Positions 18,984 through 28,337 are shown, counted from the first letter of the stretch. The stretch is DNA of 64,000 bases from Vibrio chagasii (GCF_002954585.1 NZ_MSCI01000001.1:868001-932000), one strand, 5' to 3'. Numbers and translations: made by a program. Notes: a model not told the origin generated them from the sequence alone.

Positions 18984-19748
18984 CTAACGACCTGAGTAGT
19001 ACATACAGACTCGGACGCCATCGAACTCACGGATTTCAAATGGGATCTCGTAGATCGACTCCATCACTGATTTCTCTACAACCTCAGAAACCTTACCGGA
19101 TTTCACTACTTGGCCTTTTTTCATCGCTACGATGTTGTCTGAATAGCAAGAAGCAAAGTTGATGTCGTGAATCACAATAACGATCGCTTTATTGAACTCA
19201 TGCGCCAAGCGACGAAGCGTCTGCATGATCTCAACAGAGTGCTTGATATCTAGGTTATTAAGCGGCTCATCCAAGAAAACATAGTCTGTATCTTGTGCAA
19301 CAACCATTGCAATGAACGCCATTTGACGCTGACCACCACTCAGCTCATCAAGGTATTTGTTTTGAATATCAGTAATACCTAAATGCTCTAGTGCTGTATC
19401 AACAATCTTGTTGTCCTCGTCTTTCAAGCGACCTTGCGAATGCGGAAAACGACCAAAGCAAACCAATTCACGAATCGTAAATCGCATGTTGATGTTGTTT
19501 GACTGTCTGAGTACCGCCAGGTGTTTTGCTAGCTCTTTGGTATCCCACTCAGCAAGCAGTTTGTCGCCAATAAGCACTTCACCGGCATCACTTTCTGTTA
19601 GGCGGCTAGCCATTGAAAGCAGTGTACTTTTACCCGCACCGTTTGGGCCAATAATAGAAGTCACTTCCCCTTTTGGGAACATAGCGCTGGCATCATCAAC
19701 AACCAGTGATTTGCCATACTTCTTACTTAAACCTGTTAATTTAATCAC
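18984..19748 (-). CDS. vctC: Siderophore ABC transporter ATP-binding protein, VctC-like
   Basis: 254-residue ABC ATPase: Walker A GPNGAGKST (34-42), signature LSGGQ (136-140), Walker B DYVFLDEP and switch histidine in VIHDIN. It powers import of a ferric catecholate-type siderophore across the inner membrane. The start is GTG with AAAGGTAG upstream, 12 bases after vctG. Gene order SBP-permease-permease-ATPase matches vctPDGC of Vibrio cholerae, and the proteins also resemble FatBCDE-type systems; the exact siderophore cannot be read from sequence. No siderophore synthesis genes or TonB receptor lie in the window. Confidence 0.85.
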   Translation of the reverse strand: MIKLTGLSKKYGKSLVVDDASAMFPKGEVTSIIGPNGAGKSTLLSMASRLTESDAGEVLIGDKLLAEWDTKELAKHLAVLRQSNNINMRFTIRELVCFGRFPHSQGRLKDEDNKIVDTALEHLGITDIQNKYLDELSGGQRQMAFIAMVVAQDTDYVFLDEPLNNLDIKHSVEIMQTLRRLAHEFNKAIVIVIHDINFASCYSDNIVAMKKGQVVKSGKVSEVVEKSVMESIYEIPFEIREFDGVRVCMYYSGR

Positions 19749-19760
19749 TACTTACTACCT

Positions 19761-20711
19761 TTACTGAATTCTGGTACGTAACAACAAGAACATAAAATAC
19801 AAACCGCCGACCAAGTTAATGATCACACTGACTGTGGTTTCAAAAGCCATCACTTTTTCAATGAACCATTGGCCAGACACAAGCAGAACCACCGCTAATA
19901 AGCTACTTGCAAGAATAAGCACGCGGTGTTGATAGGAGCTGAATATCTGGCGCGCTAAGCTGACCGTGATTAAGCCGAAGAAAAGCACAGGGCCAACCAA
20001 AGCAGTTGATACCGCGACCATTACTGACACAATTACCAGAATCATCTGGGTTAATCGCTTGGTATTCACACCTAAACTTGTCGCGTTATCGACGCCCAAC
20101 CATAGAACATCCAACTTTGGAGCCAACACCCAGAGCCCAAGAAAACACAAACCTAACGGAAGAATACTCAAGTAAACCAGCTCGCTTTTCACATTGTTGA
20201 AACTCGCAAACATAACGTTCTGCAGTACCGCAAACTCGTTAGGGTCAATCAACATCACTAAGAAATTCGATAAGCTCGAGAACACGCTGCCACACACAAT
20301 ACCAATCAACAACAGAGTAAATACGTTGTTGCGCTTGCTCTTAAAGTAAAAATGGAAAAGCGCAAACGAGAATAAGATCATCACAGAGACAGACAAACCG
20401 AAGTTTGCAATGGAATCAATCACCCAAAAGCTCGTGCCACCAAATACAAATAACAGTGACGTTTGAACCAACATGTACAAGCTATCAAAACCCAATATTG
20501 AAGGTGTGAGAATTCGGTTGTTGGTAATGGTTTGGAAGACCAGTGACGACGCAGCAATCGCCACAGCCGCTAGTACGATGGATAACAGCTTAGGCATTCT
20601 TAGCGACAAGAAAAATTCATAGTTATCCCAGGTTAGCCCCTGCCCTACAAAAACGGCTGTCATACACAAAGACGCGATAGCCAGAATCGCGATTTTTACT
20701 GAATCACGCAT
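19761..20711 (-). CDS. vctG: Siderophore ABC transporter permease, VctG-like
   Basis: 316-residue FecCD-type permease with about 8-9 hydrophobic helices and the GPVLFFGLITVSLARQ segment that corresponds to the ATPase-contacting loop of BtuC/FecD proteins. It overlaps the upstream permease gene by 8 bases, which suggests coupled translation and a permease heterodimer. Second permease of the vctPDGC-like operon. Confidence 0.85.
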   Translation of the reverse strand: MRDSVKIAILAIASLCMTAVFVGQGLTWDNYEFFLSLRMPKLLSIVLAAVAIAASSLVFQTITNNRILTPSILGFDSLYMLVQTSLLFVFGGTSFWVIDSIANFGLSVSVMILFSFALFHFYFKSKRNNVFTLLLIGIVCGSVFSSLSNFLVMLIDPNEFAVLQNVMFASFNNVKSELVYLSILPLGLCFLGLWVLAPKLDVLWLGVDNATSLGVNTKRLTQMILVIVSVMVAVSTALVGPVLFFGLITVSLARQIFSSYQHRVLILASSLLAVVLLVSGQWFIEKVMAFETTVSVIINLVGGLYFMFLLLRTRIQ

Positions 20712-21657
20712 TCGACTTGTCTCTCATGATTAGGTAAATAAAAATCAAGCCACCGAAGATGCTGATCACCATCGAGATTGGAATCTCATAAGGGAAAATC
20801 ACAACTCGAGCTAACAAGTCACAAGCCAGTACCAAGATCACGCCCCAGTATGCTGTCCAAGGCAGGATTCGTTTCATGTTGTCACCCATCATCAGCGAGA
20901 CGATATTTGGAACGATAAGGCCAAGGAATGGAATGACGCCTACGATCATTACTACTGAAGACGCGCATATTGCTACTAAAGCAACACCAATAAAAACGAT
21001 CTTCTGATAGTTCAAGCCGATGTTCTTTGCAAAGCTCTCACCAATACTCGCTGCGCTGAACTGACTCGCGAAATAGTAAGCCAGCATACAAGCCGGAACG
21101 GCAAGGTACAGAATTTCATAGCTGCCCTGTAATACGCTCGCGAAGTTCGCCATGGTCCATGCAGACATGGTTTGTACTAAATCATACTTGTAAGCAATAA
21201 ACGTTGTCAGTGCTGAAACCACGTTGCCATACATGATGCCAATCAAAGGCACTAGAACCGCATTCTTGAACTTAAGATGCTGTAAGAAGCGAACCAGCAG
21301 CATGGTGCCAAACACAGCAAACGCAAAGATGAAACCTAGGTAGCTCCATTGAGCTGCACTACCTAGCACCAGAATACCAACGATATAACCCAACATGGCA
21401 CAGTCAATCGTGCCCATCGTAGACGGCGCTGCGAACTTGTTCTGCACAATCTGCTGCATGATCAAGCCAGAGACACTTAGACCGGCTCCAGCGAGCACAA
21501 TGGCTAGCAAACGAGGGATTCGACTCACGATATAAATAGAGTTGGCGTGTTGGTTGCCGTTAAAGAAGTCACTAAAACTGATTTCAGCGACCCCTATCAT
21601 CAATGACGCAACGCATAACACGACAAGAAATACAGCGGCTGCAATGGGTTTCAACAT
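20704..21657 (-). CDS. vctD: Siderophore ABC transporter permease, VctD-like
   Basis: 317-residue FecCD-type permease with about nine hydrophobic helices and the conserved GVIPFLGLIVPNIVSLMMG ATPase-contact region. It follows the periplasmic binding protein gene after ~97 bases that contain a terminator-like hairpin. The ribosome binding site is weak. It pairs with the overlapping downstream permease. Confidence 0.85.
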   Translation of the reverse strand: MLKPIAAAVFLVVLCVASLMIGVAEISFSDFFNGNQHANSIYIVSRIPRLLAIVLAGAGLSVSGLIMQQIVQNKFAAPSTMGTIDCAMLGYIVGILVLGSAAQWSYLGFIFAFAVFGTMLLVRFLQHLKFKNAVLVPLIGIMYGNVVSALTTFIAYKYDLVQTMSAWTMANFASVLQGSYEILYLAVPACMLAYYFASQFSAASIGESFAKNIGLNYQKIVFIGVALVAICASSVVMIVGVIPFLGLIVPNIVSLMMGDNMKRILPWTAYWGVILVLACDLLARVVIFPYEIPISMVISIFGGLIFIYLIMRDKSNA

Positions 21658-21708
21658 AGAAATAATACTAAAGGTAGGTCTCGGGTAGCCCGTATAAAAA
21701 GTGGAAAA

Positions 21709-21737
21709 GGGCTTATAAGAACGTTTCTTATAAGCCC
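21709..21737 (-). terminator. Intercistronic attenuator hairpin between vctP and vctD
   Basis: The 13-bp perfect inverted repeat GGGCTTATAAGAA / TTCTTATAAGCCC has a 3-base loop and is followed on the minus strand by CTTTTCC. It lies between the binding-protein gene and the permeases, where partial termination or 3'-end protection would give more binding protein than membrane parts. No other gene needs this terminator. Confidence 0.7.
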
Positions 21738-21754
21738 GAAAAACTCATTAAAAA

Positions 21755-22687
21755 TTACTGTTGAATGGTACGTTCGATGTCACCCAACATTCTATGGATT
21801 GCAGTAACACCACCACCAGCTAGGTACCATGCACTTGAATCAAGGTAAACAATGTTACCTTGTTGTGCTGCTGGCGTTGCCGCTACCAATGGGTTATCAA
21901 ACAGTTGAGGTGCACGACCTTCAGAGCGGCCAATCGCTTTTTCACGATCTAGGATGTAAAGCACTTCAGGTTTTGCGTCTGCAATGTATTCAAAAGAGAT
22001 AAGGTTACCGTGCGTACCTTTGATTGGTGCGACTGTCGCACTCTTTGACTCAACGTAGCCAAAATCGTCAAAGATAATAGAGAAGCGGCTGCCTTTGTTG
22101 AACATCGCAATATTGTTACCGTTGTTCATTAGCATCATCGCCGTCGTTTCACCCGAGGTTACTTTGTCATTCACAGCAGTGATTGAACCTTGAGTCTCTT
22201 TGATGATCGCTTCAACTTCGGCCTGCTTGCCGAATAACTCACCCAGTGAACGCCAGTTTTGCTGTGCATCAGCCCAGTACTTATCACCTTCAATAGAGAA
22301 CATGATCGTTGGTGCAATTTGAGCCAACTTGTCGTAAACCTTAAGCATGCGGTTTTCCGCAATGATTACGTCTGGCTTCAACATGTAGATAGCTTCGAAA
22401 TCAGGTTCTCTTAACGAGCCAGTGTTTTTCGTTGTTTCCTTGTATGACTCAAGATAGTCAGGCATTAGGCTGTGAGGTGCACCAACTGGCTTTACACCAA
22501 TTTTATCAAGTACATCCAAGCTACCAAAACCAAGAACAACAACTCGTTGTGGTACTTCAGTAAACTGCGCGGTGCCCTTTACGTGTTCAATCGTGACGGT
22601 TTCCGCATGAGCGGTCATCAGCGATGATGCAAGAACGATAGCAAGCCCGCTCACTAACTGGCGAACTGATTTGATTGTTTTCTTCAT
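21755..22687 (-). CDS. vctP: Ferric siderophore periplasmic binding protein, VctP-like
   Basis: 310 residues from the ATG at 22687, chosen because AAAGGA lies 5-8 bases upstream and a signal peptide follows at once (MKKTIKSVRQLVSGLAIVLA to TAHA). The mature part is a class III solute-binding protein (VPQRVVVLGFGSLDVLDKIG; FEAIYMLKPDVIIAE; the TMFSIE region). It captures ferric siderophore in the periplasm and delivers it to the VctDG permeases. First gene of the operon; a Fur-box-like sequence lies about 150 bases upstream. Confidence 0.87.
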   Translation of the reverse strand: MKKTIKSVRQLVSGLAIVLASSLMTAHAETVTIEHVKGTAQFTEVPQRVVVLGFGSLDVLDKIGVKPVGAPHSLMPDYLESYKETTKNTGSLREPDFEAIYMLKPDVIIAENRMLKVYDKLAQIAPTIMFSIEGDKYWADAQQNWRSLGELFGKQAEVEAIIKETQGSITAVNDKVTSGETTAMMLMNNGNNIAMFNKGSRFSIIFDDFGYVESKSATVAPIKGTHGNLISFEYIADAKPEVLYILDREKAIGRSEGRAPQLFDNPLVAATPAAQQGNIVYLDSSAWYLAGGGVTAIHRMLGDIERTIQQ

Positions 22688-22832
22688 GTTTATTCCTTTG
22701 CCATTGAGACAAACCACCACTCATGACAATGAAAGTCAGAATACTCATAGGTGAGTAAGGGTCGTACACAACTGCTAAATAACGATAATTTAAAGTTTGT
22801 CATTGATTTGACTACAAACTTGTAACGCAAGT

Positions 22833-22855
22833 GAGAATTATTATCAATAATATTT
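22833..22855 (-). promoter_or_regulatory. Fur-box-like site upstream of vctP
   Basis: The AT-rich imperfect palindrome GAGAATTATTATCAATAATA resembles the Fur consensus GATAATGATAATCATTATC, about 150 bases before vctP. Iron repression of a siderophore importer is expected. The match is imperfect. Confidence 0.5.
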
Positions 22856-22859
22856 GCAA

Positions 22860-23531
22860 TAATTTAGTTGCACAACAACTTTCTTATTCAGAAACGTTAA
22901 AGTGATTATTCATATATTGCTAGATCGCTATCTAAAACACGTATATCGACGCAGCGTTCGAAAGCTGGATAGATCTCATTTAAGAAAAATGGAGCAGGAT
23001 TTGGAAGAACGGAGTTTTAAACAAACAACATAATCAAGGACTCGCAGCATGAAGCCTTGGAATTTACAATGTAAAACTCCTATATGACAGCAACTTAGTT
23101 ATCACCGATAGTCAAAAACACCGCAAAACATAACAAGAGAACTTTTGTTCAGAAAACATGATCAGTGACACCGCACTAAGAAGAGTAACCTCCCAATGAC
23201 TCTCCCTTTGCGGCTAAATAACGATGATATTTCAATCAAAATTATTTTTAGATTTCATAAAAAATGGGGTTGTAATTTAAAAAACTAGGCGTATAGTTAG
23301 CCATCTGGCTCTAATCTATAGAGCTGTTAATGCTAAAGTAAGTCCAAGTTCCACAAAGACAGTTCTCGATACCTCGTTACACCATCTCTGCGTCAGCTTT
23401 CACCTAGATAGTCATTCAATAGCTTTTAAATTCGATCCTAACTACCGATCTATCGTTATTCGCTTTCTTATGCGCGAACTCAGATTAGATCGTTCACTTA
23501 AATACAAATGTAATAAACACAAGGCAGAGTT
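22860..23531. other. Intergenic stretch without recognisable gene
   Basis: About 670 bases between the Fur-box-like site and the small ORFs at 23.5 kb. All frames are broken by stops and I see no terminator hairpin or RNA motif. Confidence 0.5.
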
Positions 23532-23630
23532 ATGTCACGAAGAACAACAAGACAAATCCATTGGTACCAACTCTCACGCGAGAAATCATTCAACAAACTA
23601 AAAGGTAGTAAATGCTCAAGATCAAAATAG
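23532..23630 (+). CDS. Candidate 32-residue basic peptide
   Basis: A short frame beginning MSRRTTRQIHWYQLSREKSF and ending in KCSRSK: strongly basic, with GGCAGAG upstream of the ATG. Its 3' end overlaps the next small ORF by 19 bases in another frame, an arrangement seen in leader-peptide or translationally coupled pairs. No homologue recognised. Confidence 0.3.
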   Translation: MSRRTTRQIHWYQLSREKSFNKLKGSKCSRSK

Positions 23631-23821
23631 ACTTACACAAAGAACAACTTTCATGGGTCGCCGAGATTAGACAGCTCAATAGCGATATACTTCACCGCCA
23701 TATATTGCCAAAGCTACAACACAACAGTTATCTCATAGACTTTGAATTTAACGAAAGAGACAGCACCGGAACTATCGTTTCACGCAACGGAAACACCCTA
23801 GGACATTTCACACTCCTATAG
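23612..23821 (+). CDS. Small hypothetical protein
   Basis: 69 residues (MLKIKIDLHKEQLSWVAEIR, ending GNTLGHFTLL) with no signal or membrane segment and an ordinary residue composition. A GGT-containing weak ribosome binding site lies upstream. It is the longest frame in this 1.4-kb gap and could be a conserved small Vibrio protein, but I do not recognise it. Confidence 0.45.
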   Translation: MLKIKIDLHKEQLSWVAEIRQLNSDILHRHILPKLQHNSYLIDFEFNERDSTGTIVSRNGNTLGHFTLL

Positions 23822-24124
23822 CTTTTCCCCTAAGGCAACAGAAAGAAACACCGTTAGTCCCACAGATGTCACCCTCAATTCGCTCTAGCAGAATAAAATA
23901 GAGTAGAACTGGAACAGAATAGAAACCTAGCCCTTTTTGCATTTCACTCGCGGCTTACGCTAGCTAGGTTATCGTGTTTTCATTGAATTGACGCTTGTCT
24001 GAAAAGCGTAGAGATTTGAAAGCGTCATCTTGAATGATCGCTTCTGATGAAAGCCAGTTTCTATTTCAATTAGCTCTTCTTGAAATCAATTAAGATTGAA
24101 CCTTGAATCACCAATGACACATTA
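23822..24124. other. Intergenic stretch without recognisable gene
   Basis: About 300 bases. Only a loose inverted repeat, AACCTAGC (from about 23924) with GCTAGCTAGGTT further on, is visible. No open frame worth reporting. Confidence 0.5.
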
Positions 24125-24718
24125 TCATTGCGTTAACGGCATAGACCTTAACTTTTGATCAAGCGTATATAGATGTTCTGCAGCTTGCATGTGTTGAGGG
24201 TAATCGCTGAACTTATCGCGATTTTCCTCAGTCATCTTACATGTTTCATCCACCAGCATTAACTTCCAATACAGCTTTGTGGTGTGCAGCATAGCCAATA
24301 AAGGTTTGAATACCTCTTTCTCATAAGCCTGAATCAACTCTTCAATCAACTCATCGCGTTCGTCTTCACTTGAGATTGAGGCATTAGTCGCTGCCAATAC
24401 CTTTTGATATTTTGGATTTATCTTCAGCTTGTCCATCACGCTTTGATTGTCTTCAGCTAACTCAACCAACTTTAAGCGAATGATATTCACCCAATTAGCT
24501 TGACTAATCACGCCCTCATCAACATTTGAAAAGTCTTCACGGATTTGGCGTTCAATGTCTTTCTGAGCGTTTTTTAAAACAGTGCGTACTTTTTGAAAAG
24601 GTAGTTGAAACTCCTTACTTAGCTCGATGATCAGTTTATGAAAACCACCATTTGGAAGGTGTAAGTTTTCCTTAAACATCGCCATTGCAGCTTCTTGCTG
24701 CTCTCTAAGGTGGGTCAT
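24125..24718 (-). CDS. Hypothetical cytosolic protein
   Basis: 197 residues, mostly helical, rich in Lys, Glu and Gln, with no signal peptide or membrane helix. It has a strong ribosome binding site (AAGGAAAGAG) before the ATG, supporting the start MTHLREQQEA. I recognise no family. It stands alone, with no co-directional neighbour within 250 bases. Confidence 0.7.
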   Translation of the reverse strand: MTHLREQQEAAMAMFKENLHLPNGGFHKLIIELSKEFQLPFQKVRTVLKNAQKDIERQIREDFSNVDEGVISQANWVNIIRLKLVELAEDNQSVMDKLKINPKYQKVLAATNASISSEDERDELIEELIQAYEKEVFKPLLAMLHTTKLYWKLMLVDETCKMTEENRDKFSDYPQHMQAAEHLYTLDQKLRSMPLTQ

Positions 24719-24971
24719 TCTCTTTCCTTTTCTGTATAACTTCGGTGCAGGCTCAAGATCATAACATTATTAGTCGCTATTTTTCGGCTAGTTCAAACGT
24801 TAATACCTTATTTCTATCAATCCTTTCTCGTTCGACTACTTTTCAAACCAAATGGCATCAAATGGTAAGAATGAGTTGATGAATATTCGTACATTACGCG
24901 CACAGGGTATTCAACCTGACAGGAGTCATTTACTTATATATGAAAGATAACGGCAAGAAGTGAGATAACAC

Positions 24972-25133
24972 ATGACCTATTCAGAATTCAAAGAATCCGA
25001 CCTGCATAAATGCATGAGCATAGCTGGCGAAGCGGCAGTCTCGATAGCCAAATTTATTTTTAAAGTTACTTCCCTTTTGTTTCGAGGCGCTCGTTGGTTA
25101 GTCACCAAAGCATATAACTATGTAATGAAGTAG
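24972..25133 (+). CDS. Small hypothetical protein with amphipathic or membrane-associated helix
   Basis: 53 residues: MTYSEFKESDLHKCMSIAGE, then a hydrophobic/basic stretch (AKFIFKVTSLLFRGARWLVT) and a short tail. AAGAAGTGAG upstream is a plausible ribosome binding site, and a perfect terminator follows about 100 bases later with no other gene between, so the transcript is probably real. Function unknown. Confidence 0.5.
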   Translation: MTYSEFKESDLHKCMSIAGEAAVSIAKFIFKVTSLLFRGARWLVTKAYNYVMK

Positions 25134-25238
25134 CTGCATAATAAGATAGCGACATAACGAAATAGCTATTTTGCACAGTCGTAATTACTAACCAAGCTAA
25201 ATGGTTAAGTCATTACTTTCATTACGACCCCTCACCAA

Positions 25239-25273
25239 TAAAAAGCGCGACCTCCTAGGTCGCGCTTTTTTGT
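25239..25273 (+). terminator. Strong terminator after small ORF
   Basis: The perfect stem AAAAAGCGCGACC / GGTCGCGCTTTTT with loop TCCTA is followed by further T. It ends the transcript carrying the 53-residue ORF. Confidence 0.85.
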
Positions 25274-25394
25274 ATGCATAGTTTATAAGCACTTTCTATC
25301 AGCGATGGCGTTAAATGGTAAAACTATCGTTCAAATAAAAACCATACTACACCTGTTCCAACGAAACAGACTTCTAACTTATACAGGTACTAAA

Positions 25395-25934
25395 ATGAAA
25401 AAGATTGCACTTAAAATTGTAGGACTAACGGTTTTGGCTTCTGCGCTAACTGGTTGTATCGGCAGTAACGCCGTAACAGGGAAAGTGATGAAATTTAACG
25501 TTGAAGTTGTCGATAACCGCTATGCTCGTGCGGGTGTAAACTTCTTATTAGCGCCTGTGTACGGTATTACAACCGCAGCAGACTACGTGGTATTCAACTC
25601 ACTTGAATTCTGGACAGGCAAAAACCCTATCAGTGGCGCACCACACGTATTTGATACAAAAACAGACACTCACTTCAAAGTGAACGATGACCTGGACCCA
25701 AGCCTAAAAGAAGCGCCTGTAGGTCCAATATCTAACAACCGTACTATTGAAACCGGTGAAATGATTAAGATCGATGAAAACACTATCCAAATGGATATCG
25801 TTTATAACAGTGGTGAAACCGCAACACTCACTGGTATCAAAGAAGGCCAAAATGTGACTTACTACATGGATGGCCAACTCGTATCGCAAACAACGATTGC
25901 GGAACTAGAAAAAATACAAGCAACTGCATCTTAA
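25395..25934 (+). CDS. DUF3332-family lipoprotein
   Basis: 179 residues from the ATG at 25395, where the lipoprotein signal begins (MKKIALKIVG, lipobox LTGC with Cys21). The mature part includes VDNRYARAGVNFLLAPVYGI and TAADYVVFNSLEFWTGKNP, as in DUF3332 proteins of vibrios. Predicted envelope lipoprotein; role unknown. The 30-codon upstream extension is rejected because it places the lipobox internally. A terminator follows. Confidence 0.8.
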   Translation: MKKIALKIVGLTVLASALTGCIGSNAVTGKVMKFNVEVVDNRYARAGVNFLLAPVYGITTAADYVVFNSLEFWTGKNPISGAPHVFDTKTDTHFKVNDDLDPSLKEAPVGPISNNRTIETGEMIKIDENTIQMDIVYNSGETATLTGIKEGQNVTYYMDGQLVSQTTIAELEKIQATAS

Positions 25935-25955
25935 GACACAGCTCTGCTAAACAAT

Positions 25956-25984
25956 AAAAAGCCCGGCAATCGCCGGGCTTTTTT
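25956..25984 (+). terminator. Bidirectional terminator
   Basis: AAAAAGCCCGGC / GCCGGGCTTTTTT with a short loop, between the converging DUF3332 and potassium-channel genes. Confidence 0.9.
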
Positions 25985-25993
25985 GTATATACG

Positions 25994-26653
25994 CTAATCG
26001 GACTGAGACTGTGCCAACCGAATACTGACTAAACTCGCCACCATAATCGCTAAATAGAAGCTGCCGATGATAGATTCCATAAATACAAAGAACTGAGCAA
26101 CTGGCAAGGCTGGAGAAATATCTCCATAGCCTACCGTTGTCAGAGTAATAAAGCTGAAATACATCGCATTAAACAAATTGGTTAGCCAAATTTGCTCTTC
26201 TAAGCCATTAAATGCGTTAGGAAAGATCTCGAGAATCAACAAGTAGATAGTCGACCACGCAAAGCCTAGCAGCAAATAAATACAGATAGAGCCTATGATG
26301 TGATTGGGGGTGACCGTTTTCGCTTGCATCACTTGCCTTAAAGCGGAGTAGATATGCGAAAACAGAAACATGGTTAGTGCCGTTAGCGTCACTATCGACA
26401 AATTGTAGCCTTCTAGGAAGGAGAAAACACCAGACACCGATGCAGTAATCAATAACAAACCGTACCAAGAGCGATACAGAGACCGCTCTTTATGAATGCC
26501 GACAATCGAAACCGCTAAGGTAATGATGATCAAGAACAGAATCGTTTTTTGGCCTTGCGGATAAAACTGCTGCATCACCGCGCAACCAAAAAACAACATC
26601 AATAGTGCGTAAAATAGGAAGTAGAAGTTGTCGTCTTCCGAGACTGCTTTCAT
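25994..26653 (-). CDS. Potassium channel family protein
   Basis: 219 residues with about six hydrophobic helices. The pore loop and selectivity filter TTVGYGD are at residues 172-178, just before the last helix, as in two-TM (Ion_trans_2) potassium channels with extra N-terminal helices. No cytoplasmic RCK domain is present. GAGGA lies upstream of the ATG. Predicted inner-membrane potassium conductance; gating signal unknown. Confidence 0.85.
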   Translation of the reverse strand: MKAVSEDDNFYFLFYALLMLFFGCAVMQQFYPQGQKTILFLIIITLAVSIVGIHKERSLYRSWYGLLLITASVSGVFSFLEGYNLSIVTLTALTMFLFSHIYSALRQVMQAKTVTPNHIIGSICIYLLLGFAWSTIYLLILEIFPNAFNGLEEQIWLTNLFNAMYFSFITLTTVGYGDISPALPVAQFFVFMESIIGSFYLAIMVASLVSIRLAQSQSD

Positions 26654-27860
26654 CTATTTGTCCTCTTCTTTTTGCTCAAAGCCTAAGCAAGATACCATTG
26701 TCTAGTACGACAAACTCAAAATGCTGCACCGACAAACAAGCATACGGTGCCGGACATCGTCATTTCACCTAACTCACCGAGCAGAATCACCAAAATTGGA
26801 ATATGAGAGCCACGACTCAGCAGTTCAACAAAGAGCTCAAACTCTTTCTTATCAACGATTGCGCATGAGGGGTATTAAGCTCCTATCCCCCTTATGCTGT
26901 TTATCCATGAAGTCAAATTGTTCCTTACCTAAGATAGCAGATCAAACATAAACTCACATAGGCTTACTAAACAGTAAAGGTTGATTATACCTACCAATAA
27001 ACAAACGGTTAGTAACCATTAAGCATGTAACCTGTAAGTATTATTCTCGAGCCCCTTTATTGAACTAGAGGCTCAGCTTCCGCACCAAGACAACTCGAAT
27101 CTTGTTGTTACTCAGATTTGACGCAAGCGCGCAAATGGTTGCACCGATATCCACCACAAATGCCTATCAAATTCCGACATTGAGTAAGTAAGCCGTGATA
27201 GGGAGCATTGCTATAAACAAACGAGCTTAAAATAACACAACGTAAAACACTTTTTCTAACGTAATCATACACTCCCATAAATAGTCTAGTATGTGTTGGA
27301 TTCCCCAGAATTATGTCACCCGAAGTAATGTTCCCTAGCTGCTCAATTCTCAATCGCACATTTCGAAATGATACCGCCACCCACCTTCGATGCAGCGGAC
27401 TTAGTAAAACGAGGAAAAGCACACATTGGTATTATCTATGCCGGTATTCACGAGTCTGATTGAGAAGCTGGAAGGTTACTCTTTGCAATACAATCAATGG
27501 CAAGCAAACTAGCTAAAACTACATTGCAATATCGGTAGTGCGTTTCGCCGCACTACCGCATTTCGACACATTTCACCGATAAATATCTTTGTCGTCTGGA
27601 CAAAACACCCTAGTTGATGTCCCAAACTGACATAACTAAACTGCGATCCGAAAGGGGTTGTCGTGCCTATGCATGGTTAACGAATCAATCCAAATCGCTC
27701 TTTAACACTACTGACCTAACCTCAAATCTCCCGTGTAGGCATTGCTAACGTCGCCTATGACAGCTTCAAATAGATCACTTTTTGAATTTAATTCGCCCCA
27801 GTTTATGAGTGCTCTTCGAGTGCTTTTTTATATCTAAATGAACCTTTTGGAAAATTTGTC
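26654..27860. other. 1.2-kb region with no intact gene, probably decayed
   Basis: Only short broken frames are present. On the plus strand, 27368-27538 reads as a 56-codon frame interrupted by one TGA (AADLVKRGKAHIGII, then, after the stop, EAGRLLFAIQSM); it could be a gene relic. On the minus strand near 26725-26880 a ~52-codon open stretch (IVDKKEFELFVELLSRG) ends in a stop. A hairpin CGGTAGTGCG / CGCACTACCG lies at 27534-27559 without a T-run. I see no confident gene. Confidence 0.5.
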
Positions 27861-28238
27861 GTGAACGTTTTAAGAAACATTTGCCCTGAGAAAATGGGTA
27901 AAGAGCGTAACAAACGAGAGTATGATTTACGCGTACTTAATTGTGTCAGTGAAAGTGAATATGAATCGCGTATGGCGGTTTGGAACAGCCTAACGATGGC
28001 TGCAACGCCGTCAGCTTCGGAAACAAAAGGCTTCATCGATGAGGCTTTCAACAAACTACAAAATGACTTAAAAGAGACAAGTCGCGAGTTATCCATTAAC
28101 TACACCGACTTTATTGCGATGGCACATGAGGAAATCAATTACATCAAGATTTTCGTTGCCGATAAAACCTCACAGTACGGTTGGTACGCAGCGATCGCTT
28201 TGATGATCATCGGCACCATTGCTTTGTGTATTCAGTAA
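27861..28238 (+). CDS. Hypothetical tail-anchored protein
   Basis: 125 residues starting at GTG (GGAAAA upstream). The first ~100 residues are charged and helical, followed by one C-terminal transmembrane helix (GWYAAIALMIIGTIALCIQ) ending at the stop, so the protein is probably inserted in the inner membrane by its tail with the domain in the cytoplasm. No family recognised. An inverted repeat follows. Confidence 0.6.
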   Translation: MNVLRNICPEKMGKERNKREYDLRVLNCVSESEYESRMAVWNSLTMAATPSASETKGFIDEAFNKLQNDLKETSRELSINYTDFIAMAHEEINYIKIFVADKTSQYGWYAAIALMIIGTIALCIQ

Positions 28239-28289
28239 GATAGGTCCTATCTTAAGCTGAAGCTCCCTTGAGCGCTTTCATACGCGCTA

Positions 28290-28326
28290 ACTAGAAAACA
28301 AATGACTCGCTTCATTTGTTTTCTAG
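28290..28326. terminator. Long inverted repeat between converging genes
   Basis: ACTAGAAAACAAATGA / TCATTTGTTTTCTAGT, a 16-bp perfect stem with a 5-base loop. It lies between a plus-strand hypothetical gene and minus-strand thiE. There is no clear T-run outside the stem, so terminator function is likely but not certain. Confidence 0.55.
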
Positions 28327-28337
28327 TCGCTACAAAC

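Noticed and set aside
26721..27422. Two frames (26721-26951 plus, 27108-27422 minus) as genes
   Set aside because: No ribosome binding site, biased composition and no recognisable family; the region appears to be decayed.
28290..28326. Inverted repeat as a small RNA or attachment site
   Set aside because: Its place between converging genes makes a simple terminator the better explanation.
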